DNA from: Tulasnella sp. 424
Lineage: Eukaryota; Basidiomycota; Agaricomycetes; Cantharellales; Tulasnellaceae
Assembly: GCA_019633425.1 (NCBI GenBank)
Contig: WSUB01000041.1
Coordinates: 62,001 to 126,000, forward strand
Direction of reading: 5' to 3'
Length of the DNA: 64,000 bases
The notes beneath the pieces were generated by a model, which did not search any database, had not been told where the DNA came from, and worked only from the letters and a program-made list of their open reading frames with translations. Position numbers and translations under genes: made by a program. Shown here one piece after another: positions 35,729-47,779 of this stretch (position 1 is the first letter of the stretch; each line of letters starts with the position of its first letter).

Positions 35729-38700
35729 ATGGAGTCCGCGCCTGGGAGACGTGTATATACAGCCACAGGCACTAGTCGCTCAGCTTTATCCACGGCCAGA
35801 TCCTCTACCACGACTTCAACTTCAAATCAAACATCCACTTCATCCACTTCAACGTCAGAACGCGCTGCTGCCAGACGCGTCGTTCGATCCCCTACACCCC
35901 CTCCGGCCCCAGCACCTACAGTTGTTGTACGAAGTCGACGATCTGCACGACTCAGTCCCATATTGTCATTATTGCTTTTGTTGCCCTTGTTCATTTACTT
36001 GCCCTGGCAGACGAGCAGACATCACTTTGCCTTGCCAACACCAAAAACTGAATTGTAAGTACTTCTTCGTCTACGTCTGACTACTGTTAACTATGTCCAT
36101 TTTACAGGTATGATATACGAACTGGTCTCCCTCAATTGTCCGAAAAAGCCATCTTGGAACACTCCCGTGTCCTCTCCGAGGACATCGGCTTTAGGACAGT
36201 GGGAACCCGGGAACACGCTCTAGGAGACAAATATGTCCACGAACAAGCTCTTCTCATCCAAAAGGAATGCGAAGAAATCATCGCGAAAGCCCCGTCGCGG
36301 AAACTCGAGTGTGAAGTTTGGCGACAAGAGGGAAGCGGAACCCATCGGTACGACTCCTTGAACCACATGGCATGCAGCGAATCGTAATGTCGATTTCCCC
36401 TGATTCAGGTTCGATATGATGGGAAAACCGGTCTTCAAAGTCTACGAAAACCTCTCCAACATCATCATTCGCATTTCAAACGGAACACCGTCTGGAAAGG
36501 CCCATGCGTTACTTCTGAATGCCCATGTCGATTCCACGGTGCCTAGTCCAGGTGCGTGCCTCATGGAAATCTCCTTCCGTCTCCATTCGTCTGACGATCG
36601 GTCATCACTAGGTGCTGCGGATGACGCTCTTTCGGTCGGCATTCTGTTTGAGATCGCGAGAAATTTGGTTCACACTCCTGGTTGGGAGCCGGCTAACTCT
36701 ATCGTCTTCCGTACGTCTCATAGCCCTCCAAAGCTGAAGAACACAGACCTAGACTGAGTAATTGATTGTGCATTAGTTTTCAACAACGCGGAAGAATCCT
36801 TGCAAGACGGTTCCCATCTCTTTTCCACCCAACACCCTCTGGCCAACCTCGTCAGAGCGGTGATCAATCTCGAAGCTGCAGGGAATACAGGACCCGAGAT
36901 TCTGTTCCAAGCAACTTCGGAAGAGATGATTCAAGCATACTCTAAAGTTCCTTAGTTCGTACCCCCTCTGCTATGGTTACACTCAAGCTAACCAATGCTC
37001 ACCTAGTCCCTATGCAACCGTCCTTGCTAACGACGTGTTCAAGAGTGGGATCATTATGTCCGAGTGAGTGTATTCCTCTCGACCTTGTACGTTTCCGTGC
37101 TAACCCCTTCCCGTAGCACGGATTTCCGGCAGTTTGAGGAGTACAAGAATCTCACCGGCTTAGATGTAAGTCATGGATTCGGAACTTTAGCTCGGTCTTG
37201 GGCTCAGACTTCGAGCGTAGATGGCCGTCGTAGGGGACTCGTACCTTTATCACACTCGCAAGGATTTGGTCAAGAACATTCAACCCGGTGTCGCGCAACA
37301 CTTTGCTGAAAATGTCATGGCGATCGTAAAGCACCTCACTTCTCCACTCGGCGCCACGCACGTTCTTCCCGGCCTCGCTCGTCAAGTCACACCGCCGACG
37401 TCTATCTACTTCTCCGTCGTTGGGAAGTACTTCTTCCTTTACTCCGTGCAGACCGCTTGGAAAGTCTTGCTGGTTGTCCTACTCGCAAGTATTTTCATGC
37501 TCATGGGTACGACGGGACCAGATCTCAGGAGGACGATTTGGAAAGCCACTGGAGGTGTGCTGGCTAGCCTTGTTGGAGCAGTCTTGGGTGCTGGTGTAGC
37601 AGCCAGTGTCATGGCCAAGATTTTGGAAGCTGGAATGAGCTGGTACTCCAAAGAGACCTCGTGCTTTGTCCTCTATGGGCCACCTGCTTTGGCTGGTGCG
37701 TGTGTTTGTTTCTAGTGTTTGCAAAACTTGCTGAACTAGGAATTATCCCTCAGGTGCTCTCGCTGCTCAATATTTCCTAGTTGCGCGGAGCCCCCCGACT
37801 GAGATTGCACAGTTCGAGTACGCGACGCTTTTCGCCATCCATCTCGTCAACGTCTTTGCCGCGATCGCCCTCCAACTCTTCCAACTGGGATCTTCTTCCA
37901 TCTTCACAATCTTTTCACTTGGATCCCTCTTCGCGCTGATTCTCAATACTGCCCTCAACGCACTAGGCAATCCTAGTCGACGAAGAGATCCCGACTGGAC
38001 CACTATTCACTTGGCAACCTATGCCGTTGCACAGGTTGTCCCCTTGGTTGTGGGCAGTGAAATGGCCGTCGGTCTGTTGGGTATTTTCGTTCCCTTAACC
38101 GGACGAATGGGAGAGGTTCGTATACTTCTTTTCTTTCGAACGACACCTCTGATCCCGGATCTCTCGATAGGTCGCCCCAGTAGAGCATATCATTGCTATC
38201 ATGACCGCAGTGCTCGGCTTCCTAACTGCTTCCAACACAATTCTTCCATTCTCACACCGCGTTCGCCGGAGCGTGCTCCTCCTGGCGGTTCTCGTCGTTT
38301 CCCTTTTCAGCGCGATTACGATGCTGATCTATGCATACGGGTCTCAACCATTCGATGCTATGCATCAAAAACGGATTTTCGTCTTGCACTTCGAGGATGT
38401 GAGTGAAGTGGCTTCCGCTGTGTAGAACCTGCCAGGCCTCACACCGGCTCCTTTACCAGATCACCCAGAACGAGCATCACCTCCACCTGGCTGCCGCAGA
38501 CGGTGCACCAGGCTTCCACGGGCTAGTACAAGACGTGGCAACGAAGTTCTCCAAAGTCTACCACCAACCCGTTCCTGTAATGATGGACGACAACAACGCT
38601 GATTGGGACATCATCTACCCCTTCTCTCAGGTATGGCTTCCCGTCTTCGCTTGCTTTCACATCCTGACGTGAGACTCTTCTAGTTCCTTACACCCTACAA

Positions 38701-39245
38701 GATTCCGCTTCCCAAGCCTTACAACTACGTTTCGCCATTCGCCAATACATTCACTGTGACGGCTATTCACGACTTGTTCAACTATCGCTCAAACACGAGG
38801 TCGCTCACGTTGCTCATCGACCACCCTGGTATCATTTGGACCGTGAGGAACCTGCGCTTCACCTTTTGGAGATCCCGTTTTGACTTACCTGCTGGTCTAG
38901 GCTATCGCATTCGACGCCGAAGTCTTAGAGTGGAGCCTGTCAAGTCCTCCCCTCCAAGGATATCAACGTTACCACTTCAAAGAAGCGTCCTTCTACGGGA
39001 CCAACCAATGGAAACTCGATCTGGTTCTCTCTGTACCGCCGCGTCATCCAGAGAGGTCAAAGCTGCAGGTTGACTTTATGGGTATCATCGAGAAAGGTAG
39101 CTGGCCGGGTAAGAAACTCGACAAACACCCAGCGGGACCAGGCATTCAGCTCTTGGAGAAGCTGGATGAGCATCTATTCAAGTCGACTGGTGATTCGGTG
39201 GATGCGATGCTTCTATCATGCGTCGGTGGACAAGTACTAGTCTAG
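35729..39245 (+). CDS. PFF1: Vacuolar membrane protease, peptidase family M28 (PFF1, YBR074W-like)
   Basis: Thirteen exons (35729-36054, 36108-36347, 36409-36551, 36612-36710, 36777-36954, 37007-37063, 37117-37165, 37221-37695, 37754-38115, 38171-38398, 38460-38630, 38684-38842, 38901-39245) give 943 residues. A basic Ser/Thr-rich N-terminus precedes a membrane helix (LSPILSLLLLLPLFIYLPW). The M28 zinc sites are visible: AHVDST (H228, D230), GAADDALSVG (D240/D241) and FNNAEE (E275/E276). After the protease domain come about eight membrane helices and a lumenal C-terminal domain (FDAEVLEWSL, FMGIIEKGSWPGKKLDKHP). The family sits in the vacuolar membrane; its substrate is not known. The exon 5 donor after CCTTA, giving KVPYPYATV, was chosen because the downstream frame and family sequence fit. 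Confidence 0.92.
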
Positions 39246-39697
39246 AGCCGAATCCGGAGACAAGTCGGTTACGAATACCACGAGCTTCTTTAATTTGTGT
39301 TCCGGTTGACGGTATCGGTAAATGGAAGTGGTTAATATATACCCTCGATCTGTTCCAATGGTTGCAAGAACCCTACAGGAAACGCTAAATAACACGAGGC
39401 GCGGATATAATCTAAACCTCAACCTCTCAATCATCCAAGCAGCTCTGGGTAACCTCTACTTCATCTCATGGGTAGTGGATCCAGCCGAATTTCTATCCTG
39501 GCTGTTCAAAGATGCTTCATTCAGTGTCCGGGTGCGCATTGACCGTTGATATGGCTGACTAACCTGCGGGGAGCAAATCTAACCTCGCACTCACGCTTGA
39601 TTCAAATCCCATGCGGTGGAGAGAGCCAGCAACAACGCCCAAAGGATGGGCGAGTAGCTAGAAATAGGTCAGCAACGCTTCGAGCACGAGGTAGGCA
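39246..39697. other. Intergenic region
   Basis: About 450 bp between convergent genes. No coding signal. Confidence 0.5.
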
Positions 39698-41500
39698 TTA
39701 ACGAACCGTGTTCAAGGTCTGTGGATCTGTCGTCGGCGATCCAGCCAGACTTTCAAACGAAGCCAGCTCTATCAAAAACCCGCTTGCCTGGTTCCCGAGG
39801 TTAGCTGAAAGGCTTTACGCCGCTGCTGGGAAAGTTTCCGCTCACCCGACCGTTCCCTTTCAGCTTCACTACGTCAGGGCCCCAAAGCGTAGGCCAAATG
39901 TCCTTGCAAACGATCTTCATAGCTTCAACAGGACCCTGCGGTCGGATATTCGAGATTCTAACCAGTGGGAAGACACTCTCAGAGAACTTTCAGAGCTTAC
40001 CGGCGTGCTCCACTTACCTGCGAGCAACATTGATACCCACCAATCTCCCGGCAGCATCCAAAGCCCGGATCAAATCGTCCCTGTCTGACAATAATGCGGC
40101 CTCCCGGATGTCCAAAGGGGATCGCACTCGTTCGTCGAATGTTAACGAGATTGAGGCCAAGTCAGAATCACCGTCCGAGACTAGGGAAAGTCGAGAATCC
40201 CGAGGCCCTTGAGCAGTGACCCAAGTTCCCAAGGATCGTATGGTTCCAGCATCCGACTCTTGCTTGAACGAGCGCACAAGATCACGGATGAACGCTGACC
40301 ATGATATTTGTTAAGCCAGTCTAGAGATAGAAATTTAAACATTGAAGCTTACGTGAAAATGCATCAGACGCCCTCTACGAATCAGCCAAATCAGTCAGCA
40401 ATGCCTGCATGTTTATTGGGCCCAAAGTACGTACAGAGTCCCTCAAACTACCCCACAGACGGTTCTCGAAGTCCTGATTCAGGAGCCAGCGCCCAGCCTG
40501 TCAGCAGATGAGGCGCGACCAGCGCGGTAAAAGTGCTCACATTCTCCGTACGTCTGTCCCAGTCTACTAAGAGGACCTCAGATCCTCTGAAAGCTATCCA
40601 ATTGGGCTATTTACCAGTTAGAACGGGCGTAGTGCAACCTAAAACAAGGATTTGGTTGCACGTACCCTCATCTGCAGCCAATTAACGGCCAAACCGTTGG
40701 CTTCTGCGTATGCCATCGCTTCCTGAGAGAGCAGGGTCAATGTTGCTTTATATTGGCTTTAAATACTCCACAAACCTGAATCGCTGGCGCCTAACAAATG
40801 AATATGATTGGAGATCAGTCTAAAGCTCTCTCGTGAGCGTCATAGTCAAGGCACGAACCAGAACTTCTATAAAAGACTGTAAGTTTGGGAGATCATTAAA
40901 GCTTCCCAAAGGCTGGAATCCTGCATAAACTTGAGTGACACGGCTAAGACAGTCGATGAACTACAGCCACTCGCCTTCTGGTCGACGGTAAACGATATGC
41001 CGTTCCTCTCTCGAAACTCCAAGCACTCTAACAACCCGTAAATCACTGTTGCACGGCGTCAGCAAGTTGTTGCTGTTGTTGTGCAAACAATTACTCCTAA
41101 CCAGGCTGATCGGTAGTAGGCGACATCCTTGTCGAATTCCTTTCACAGTCAAAGACGCGTTCAAAATACCATTCCGGCGAAATCATGAGGAACTAGGTCC
41201 ACTCACCTCGTCTGTCGTCCAACGTTCATATTTTCGAACGAACACGCCGATAGCGGTGGTGCCGTCATCGTAGGTCCCCGACCATACCGTACTTGATAAT
41301 CCCCGACGAACGATCGATTGGAAGTCGAGGTAGTCCCCATGAATGTGCTTCAAAGCGGCCTCAGCATCGGAGACACCTTTACGACAAGTCCTGAGTGGGA
41401 TAAACTTACCCTCCCGCTGCTTGCTTGAGCAAACCCGGAACGCCAACTACTTGGGGTAGAAGCAGAGCTGAATTCTGCTGCATGCATTGCGGTTGATTCT
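39698..41500 (-). pseudogene. Unrecognised multi-exon gene with an in-frame TAG, probably damaged
   Basis: Several plausible exons lie on the minus strand: 41400s-41207 (YLDFQSIVRRGLSSTVWSG), 41139-41102, 41045 onward (DLRVVRVLGVSREERHIVYR), a segment near 40450-40500 (RWLLNQDFENRLWGSLRDSV), 40300-40030 (IRDLVRSFKQESDAGTIRSL), about 39920-39830 (AMKIVCKDIWPTLWGPDVVK) and a terminal exon ending at TAA 39698. Exon two-three joins are clean. The frame after GEWL meets TAG at 40963-40961, yet continues open in the same frame with coding-like sequence (FIDCLSRVTQVYAGFQPLG). The 5' exon could not be joined in phase. I do not recognise the family; the first exons faintly recall a kinase-type nucleotide loop, but this is not secure. 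Confidence 0.4.
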
Positions 41501-41794
41501 GAACCTTCGGGCCGGAAGCGGTTTTGAAGGTGTTTACGAGAGATAGTTGGTAGTAGCAGTTACGTTACGTTGTGGGAACGATAAGTAGGTGCAAGGGAGA
41601 TAACAGCCCCCGAAGCCCTCGCGTGGCGGTTATGAGCGCTTCGGGCCCCCTTTCTCACGGTTTGCACCCGTCTGGCTTCCACCTACCCCTATCGTCACGC
41701 CGTAACTCTCAAGTATTACGGGTGATTGCGCGATGCCTTTAAGCACCGTTGCATCCGTTCCACCACAATCTTGATACCTCAGCTTATAGCTGAG

Positions 41795-43324
41795 ATGTCC
41801 TCCAGGAGCGAAATCACTGAAATCCCCATCATTGACTGGAACCTCATCGAGAATGGTCAAAAGGACCAGTTCCTGTGTCAACTGCGACATGCTTTCGTTG
41901 TAGTCGGTTTTGCGTACTTAAAGAACCCGCCAGTCGACCCAGTATGTCGCAACAGCTCTACACTCGCCTACATCATGCTTATATGGCTCGCCCCTCTCAT
42001 TCCAGACGTTGATTGACCAGATGATCAAGTTTGCACCGCGTCTCTTTGATCTGCCTCAAGAGGAAAAGAATGCACTGTCCATGGTCAACTCCCCTCATTT
42101 CATGGGCTACAACAGACTTGGAAACGAGATAACGAGAGGAAAGGTTGACGTCCGGGAACAGTTCGACTTTGTGACCGATTCGACTCCGACATGGAAGCAA
42201 GGCGATCCTATCTATCTGAAATACAACGGGCCTGCACAGGTAGCTCAAATTTCTGACAGTAAACGCATGCTATTAAATCTATCTATTCATAGTGGCCGAA
42301 CGAGATCTCCCTTCCAGGGTTTAAGGCGACAGTTACCGAGTACCTTCAACAGCTGGGCAAGCTCGGTGTCGAATTCATGTCCCTGCTTGCCGAGTCTCTT
42401 CACCTTCCTCGAGACATCTTTGACAAATTCTATGAGAGTCCTAAAGAGAGCAGCTCTCATATGTGCAAGGTAAGTGCTCCTATCCCTCTTCGGTTGTCCG
42501 TCGAAAACTCATCTGTTGGTAAAGATCGTCAAATATCCGGTGCTGGATGCTTCACTGGGAAACCAAGGCGTAGGTCCGCATTATGACTCAAGTTTCTTGA
42601 CACTGGTGAGGACATCTAGCTTAATCGAGCTAGATGGAACACAATTGTGCTAACGAGTAAATTGACAGCTACTTCAAGCGTCTGCTCAACCAGGCTTGCA
42701 AGTACAAAGTCCGTCTGGCCAGTGGATTGATGCCAAACCGATTCCGGGAACTCTTGTAGTCAACCTTGGTAAAGGTAAATTCTGCACGCTCGAAGCTTCC
42801 GCATGAGCGTCTACTTACGCATTCCCTACTTGGCATTACTCGTCATCCCAGGACTGGAGACAGTAACCCGCGGCGTAGCAAGGGCCACCTGCCACCGTGT
42901 GCTTTCACCCGATCCAGCTCTCGGGACCCGCTATTCTATTCCATATTTTCAGAGGATCTCGCAGTCAATCTACTTAAATAAGATGGCGGTATTCGAAGAA
43001 GGCGTACCCCTTCCTCCTGACGTAGAAGAGCTTGTTCAATCGCGCTCGCTCAAGGACCTCGATGGTGAGTAGGATTATCAATCCAGACAGAACGAAGAGA
43101 ATGAAACTTCTTTCCACGTAGCTGTTAACTACTCAGAATATAGCAGCGAGATCTCTGGCTTGGTTCAATTAATCAACCGTATCAAGTCCGTGACCTTCTC
43201 GTTTTCTCCAGTCTTTCTTCCCCCTCGCACTAACAACAATTTACACATTTTCAGGAGCCACCGCGATGTTGGTGAAAGACATTATCCAGAGCTGACAGCA
43301 GAAATATTTGGTGCAAAACCTTGA
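41795..43324 (+). CDS. 2-oxoglutarate/Fe(II)-dependent oxygenase (IPNS-like), copy A
   Basis: Eight exons (41795-41941, 42006-42239, 42293-42469, 42525-42605, 42669-42774, 42852-43064, 43122-43185, 43255-43324) give 363 residues. The N-terminal DIOX_N domain starts EITEIPIIDWNLIENG and includes AFVVVGFAYLKN, LFDLPQEEKNALSM and FMGYNRLGNE. The catalytic double-stranded beta-helix shows GPHYDSSFLTLLLQ (iron ligands H205, D207), the distal ligand in ATCHRVLSP (H263) and the 2-oxoglutarate-binding RYS (R275, S277). The C-terminus is HPDVGERHYPE-like (SHRDVGERHYPELTAEIFG). This family oxidises small molecules or breaks down purines, hormones and secondary metabolites; the substrate here is unknown. 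All splice sites are intact. It is tail-to-tail with alpha-galactosidase remnants. Confidence 0.88.
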
Positions 43325-43379
43325 CCATGTAACCATATAATGAAAAGGCCTCCCTTTCCCTACCATTGCCCCGCTATTC

Positions 43380-44440
43380 ACTGGAGATCCAGCGAAAGAT
43401 AATCTGGCAGAATTGTTTAAATCTTTGTTTGATGAGGTCGCAAGTGTACTGCTGTACTGCCATCCTATTGGCCCCGTCGATTCTGAGCGAACGCCCCGGC
43501 TCCCGCCTTCTTTGGCCCAAGGTTCGTCGTCCGTATATGAGTAGTGTGACCAGCCAAGCTCAAATAAAAGTGAAGCGCTGAGCACTGCTAGAACTACGTC
43601 ACTTTGGTAGATGGAAGATTAGTATAGATCGGCACTCCGACCAATCTATACTAATGCAAGCGCACGGACGGTTGTACTCTATGGGCGCATTATATGTCCC
43701 CTGAGATACTCTAGCTGTTTGCGATGTCTTGGAAACTGTCCATGAGATCCTTGCCCACATCACGATCGGAGCCAATGCATAGCGGCGTAACTGGAATTGC
43801 AAGTTATGCGTTTAAGGTCATCCGCCTGAACGGGACGGCACCGCGCACCGTCCATAAGAAAACTATTGAGATCCCGATGGTCCAGTATTAAAGCAATTGT
43901 CATATTCTAAATTCTTGGTCCGAATGTTAAGTGTGATGGTAAGGTATCCCAGAAGTGCACTAAGGCAGTTGATGCCCTATCCTACATATGTACATCTTCG
44001 GCTCGACGTCTCCACACCCAAGGGACCCAAACCTCCCTCAGCATGCATTCCTAGAGTTTGGCATCAGCTGTAGCGCCAATCGGAATGGGACTTGATTCCG
44101 CCCACGTTCCGGCATCCGAGTAGATCCCAAACTGGAAACAGGGGGGCTAAGTTCTACGCCTGTTCAGAATGCAGAGAAGGAACGAAGAGGCACCTTCAGC
44201 CCAGTAGAGGGAATGACGTCCGCAAGATGTTTGTTACCTGAAAGAATCTTGACTGAATCTGCCAGCGGTTCTCTTGTGAGGTTGTCCCCGACTGAGTACA
44301 CGCCAACGTGTTGCCTCCTGGTCAACTAGAGAAAATACGATACCGGGATTACACTCACAGTGGTCAACTATCACACTGTATCCATCAGCACTACCTGATT
44401 CCTGCACGACAGAAATAGGTCACAATTACTGGAACGGTTG
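43380..44440 (-). pseudogene. GH27 alpha-galactosidase remnant A' (5'-truncated, internally deleted)
   Basis: Minus-strand sequence matches the intact gene at 49354-51378. Present are parts of exons 3-9 (with the KYDNC-coding exon 7) and the last exon near 43480-43600 (DVVLAVLSASL, then YSYTDDEPWAKE). Missing are the first two exons and the roughly 600 bp covering most of exon 9 to exon 11. About 75 bp around exon 8 are also lost relative to the second remnant. At the start of the exon 9 equivalent, DIANSW reads DIANS-stop, because cta at 43711-43713 gives TAG in place of TGG. Confidence 0.8.
43619..43654. repeat. Hairpin at deletion junction of remnant A'
   Basis: Arms ttagtatagatcgg and ccaatctatactaa are inverted with one mismatch, separated by about 8 bases. 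The left arm corresponds to the end of an intron in the intact gene (near 49627-49640), and the right arm is its inverted copy at the deletion point. Confidence 0.6.
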
Positions 44441-44652
44441 AGGCCTGACCCGAGAGACCGCCGTCCTTGCGTGGCTGTAACGAGCGCTTTTTTCTCCCTT
44501 TTCTCCCTTTCTCACGGTTACGCGTGTCCGGCTCCTGGCTGCCGCTCCTGCCGTCACGCGGTGACTCCCATGGATTGCAGGTGATTGCGCAATGCCATCA
44601 GCACCCTTGCATCTGTTCCACCACGATCTTGACACCTCGGCTTGTCGTTGAG

Positions 44653-46366
44653 ATGTCCTCCAGGAGCGAAATCACTGAAATCCCCATCATTGACTGGAAC
44701 CTCATCGAGAATGGTCAGAAGGACCAGTTCCTGTCTCAACTGCGACATGCTTTCGTTGTGGTCGGCTTTGCATATTTAAAGAACCCCCCAGTCGACCCAG
44801 TATGTCGCAACAGCCCTACACTCGTCTACAACATACTTATATGGCTCGTTCCTCTCGTCACAGGCGTTGATTGACCAGATGATCAAGTTTGCACCCCGTC
44901 TCTTTGATCTTCCTCAAGAGGAAAAGAATGCACTGTCCATGGTCAACTCCCCTCATTTCATGGGCTACAACAGACTTGGAAACGAGATAACGAGAGGAAA
45001 GGTTGACGTCCGGGAACAGTTCGATNNNNNNNNNNNNNNNNNNNNNNNNNNNNNNNNNNNNNNNNNNNNNNNNNNNNNNNNNNNNNNNNNNNNNNNNNNN
45101 NNNNNNNNNNNNNNNNNNNNNNNNTCCCCTCATTTCATGGGCTACAACAGACTTGGAAACGAGATAACGAGAGGAAAGGTTGACGTCCGGGAACAGTTCG
45201 ATTTTGTGACCGATTCGATTTCGACTTGGAAGGAAGGAGATCCTATCTATCTGAGGTTCAACGGCCCTGCGCAGGTAGCCCATCTTTCCGACACTATACG
45301 CATGCTACTGAATTAACGTATCCATAGTGGCCGAACGCGAACTCCCTTCCAGGATTTAAGGCAATCGCTACCGAGTACCTTCAACAGCTGGGCAAGCTCG
45401 GTTTCGAATTCATGTCCCTGCTCGCCGAGTCTCTTCACCTTCCTCGGGACGTCTTTGACAAATTCTATGAGAATCCTAAAGAGACAACCCCAAATTGGTG
45501 CAAAGTAAGTGCTTCTATGCCTTTTGGCTGTCTGTCGAAAACTCATTTGTTGGTAAAAAGATCGTCAAATACCCGGTTCTGGACCCATCACTGGGAAACC
45601 AAGGCGTAGGCCCGCATTATGACTCAAGTTTCTTGACATTGGTGAGGTCATCTTCAGCTCAATTAGGCCAGATGGAACACGATTATGCTAACGAGTAAAT
45701 TAACAGCTGCTTCAAGCGTCTGCTCAACCAGGTTTGCAGGTGCAAAGTCCGTCCGGCCAGTGGATCGATGCCAAACCGATTCCTGGCACCCTTGTAGTCA
45801 ACCTTGGTAAAGGTAAATTCTGCACGCTCGAAGCTTCCGCCTGAGCGCCTACTTACTCATTCCGGACTTGGCATCGCTCATGATTCCAGGATTGGAGACA
45901 GTAACCCGCGGTGTAGCAAGGGCCACCTGCCATCGCGTGCTCTCACCTGATCCAGCGCTCGGGACACGCTATTCCATTCCTTACTTCCAGAAGATCTCGC
46001 AGTCAATCTACTTGAATAACATGACGGTGTTCGATGAAGGTGTACCCCTTCCTCCTGACTTAGAAGAGCTTGTTCAATCGCGCTCGCTTAAAGACCTTGA
46101 TGGTGAGTAGGATCATCAAACTCCGACAGAATAAAAATGTAATTCTTTCTACGTATACGCAGCTGTCAACTACTCAGAATATAGCAGCGAGATCTCTGGC
46201 TTGGTTCAATTAATCAACCGTATCAAGTCAGTGACCTTCTCGTTTCTCCAGTCTTTTCTTCTCCCTCGCACTAACCAACGATTTACACATTTTCAGGAGC
46301 CACCGCGATGTTGGTGAAAGACATTATCCAGAGCTGACAGCAGAAATATTTGGTACAAAGCCTTGA
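44653..46366 (+). CDS. 2-oxoglutarate/Fe(II)-dependent oxygenase, copy B (contains assembly gap)
   Basis: Exons are 44653-44799, 44864-45274 (with gap), 45328-45504, 45561-45641, 45707-45812, 45890-46102, 46163-46226 and 46297-46366. All other exon lengths equal those of copies A and C. Exon 2 is 411 bases instead of 234; the 177 extra bases equal the 99 N plus one 78-base duplicate. With these removed the protein is 363 residues with the same HxD, distal H and RxS residues as copy A. The reading frame is preserved even with the N run, since 177 is a multiple of three. At many positions copy B agrees with C and differs from A (STWKEGDPIYLRF). The product is the same oxygenase type, substrate unknown. 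Confidence 0.85.
44948..45202. repeat. Exact 78-bp direct repeat flanking the gap (44948-45025 and 45125-45202)
   Basis: Both flanks read tcccctcatttcatgggc to gaacagttcgat without a mismatch. In copies A and C this segment occurs once. The repeat therefore is an unmerged overlap of two contig ends, not biology. Confidence 0.9.
45026..45124. other. Assembly gap (99 N)
   Basis: A run of 99 N inside exon 2 of oxygenase copy B, exactly between the two 78-bp copies. Comparison with the other copies predicts no missing sequence. Confidence 0.98.
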
Positions 46367-46419
46367 GTAACCATGTAATGAAAAAGCACCCCTCTCACTA
46401 TCATTATCCCGCCGTTTAC

Positions 46420-47580
46420 TGGAGAGTCAGCGCAAGATCATCCGGCTGAAGTCTCTAAACGTTTGTTTGATGAGATCGCAAGTGTACTACCATCTTATTG
46501 GCCCCGTCGATTCCGAGCGAACGCCCCGGCTCCCGCCTCTTTGGCCCAAAGTTCGTCGCCCGTATATGAGTGGCACGGCAAGCTTAGCTCAAAAAAGACA
46601 GGAACTATGGATTAATTGCGGGTTGAAGCGTTGAGCACTGCTAGAACTACGTCACTTTGGTAGATGAAAGATTCGTATAGATCGGCACTCCGACCAATCT
46701 GTACAAATGTAAGAGCACAGACGGTTGTACGCTGTGGGCGCATCATATGTACCCTGAGATACTCTAGTTGTTTTGCGATGTCTTAGAAGCTCTCCATGAG
46801 ACCCTTTCCCACATCATGATCGGAGCAAACGTTGTTCATCACTTACGTTGGCCCGTTGATCCTCGCTCCAGTAACATATGGAATAATGTATGGGCAGGCC
46901 AGTGGCTTGAAGTGCATTAGCCATAGCGGCGTAACTGGAATTGCAAGTTATGCGTTTAGGGACATTCGCCTGAACGGGAATCGCGCACCGCGCAGAAGAA
47001 AACTATTGAGATCTCGATGGTCCAACATTAAAGCAATTGTCGTATTCTAAATTCTTGGTCAGAATGTTAAGCGTGATGGTGAGATATCCTCGATGCGCAC
47101 TAAGGCAGTTGATACCTCATCTTACATACATGATCTTCGCGTCAACGTCTCCACATCCAAGAGACCCAAACCTCTCTCCGTACGTATTCCTGGAATATGA
47201 TGTCAGCTGTAGTGCTAATCAGAATGGGGCTTGATTCCGCTAAATTCCAGCACCCGAGTACAGCCCATACTGGAAACAGGGCGGTTGAATTCTACGCTCG
47301 TTTAGAATGCAGAGAAGGAACACGAAGGCACCTTCAGCACAAGAGAGTGAATGACGTCCGCAAGGTATTTGATACCTGAAAGAACCTTGACCGGATCTGC
47401 GAGCGGTACTCTTGTGAGGTTATCCCTGACTGAGTGCATGCCAACCTGGCCCGTGTTGAGCAGGAGTCAAGAAGAGAGAATACGATACCGGGATTACACT
47501 CACAGTCGTCAAGTGTCACATGGTATCCATCAGCATTGCCTGATTCCCCGCACAACAGAAATAGGTCACGGTTACTGGAA
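46420..47580 (-). pseudogene. GH27 alpha-galactosidase remnant B' (5'-truncated, internally deleted)
   Basis: Similar to remnant A' in structure: exons 3 to 8, a piece of exon 9 and the final exon (46500-46640) are recognisable on minus, while the first two exons and the region from exon 9 to exon 11 are missing. The same TGG to TAG change is seen (cta at 46764-46766). This remnant keeps about 75 bp around exon 8 (46840-46930) that A' has lost. The 5' end breaks at about 47580, next to the oxygenase C promoter. Confidence 0.8.
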
Positions 47581-47779
47581 CGGTTGAGGTCTGACCCGAG
47601 AGACCGCTGTCCTTGCGTGACGGTAATGAGCGCCTCTTTCTCTCTTTTCTCACGGTTACGCCTCTCCGGCTTCTGGGCCGTCACGCCGTGACTTTCATAG
47701 ATTGCAGATGATTGCGCGATGCCATGAGCTCCTTTGCATCTGTTCCACCACGATCCTGACACCTCATTTTGTAGCTGAG

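Noticed and set aside
45026..45124. Gap as missing biological sequence or an insertion
   Set aside because: Exact 78-bp flanking duplicate and the exon length in the other two copies show that nothing is missing.
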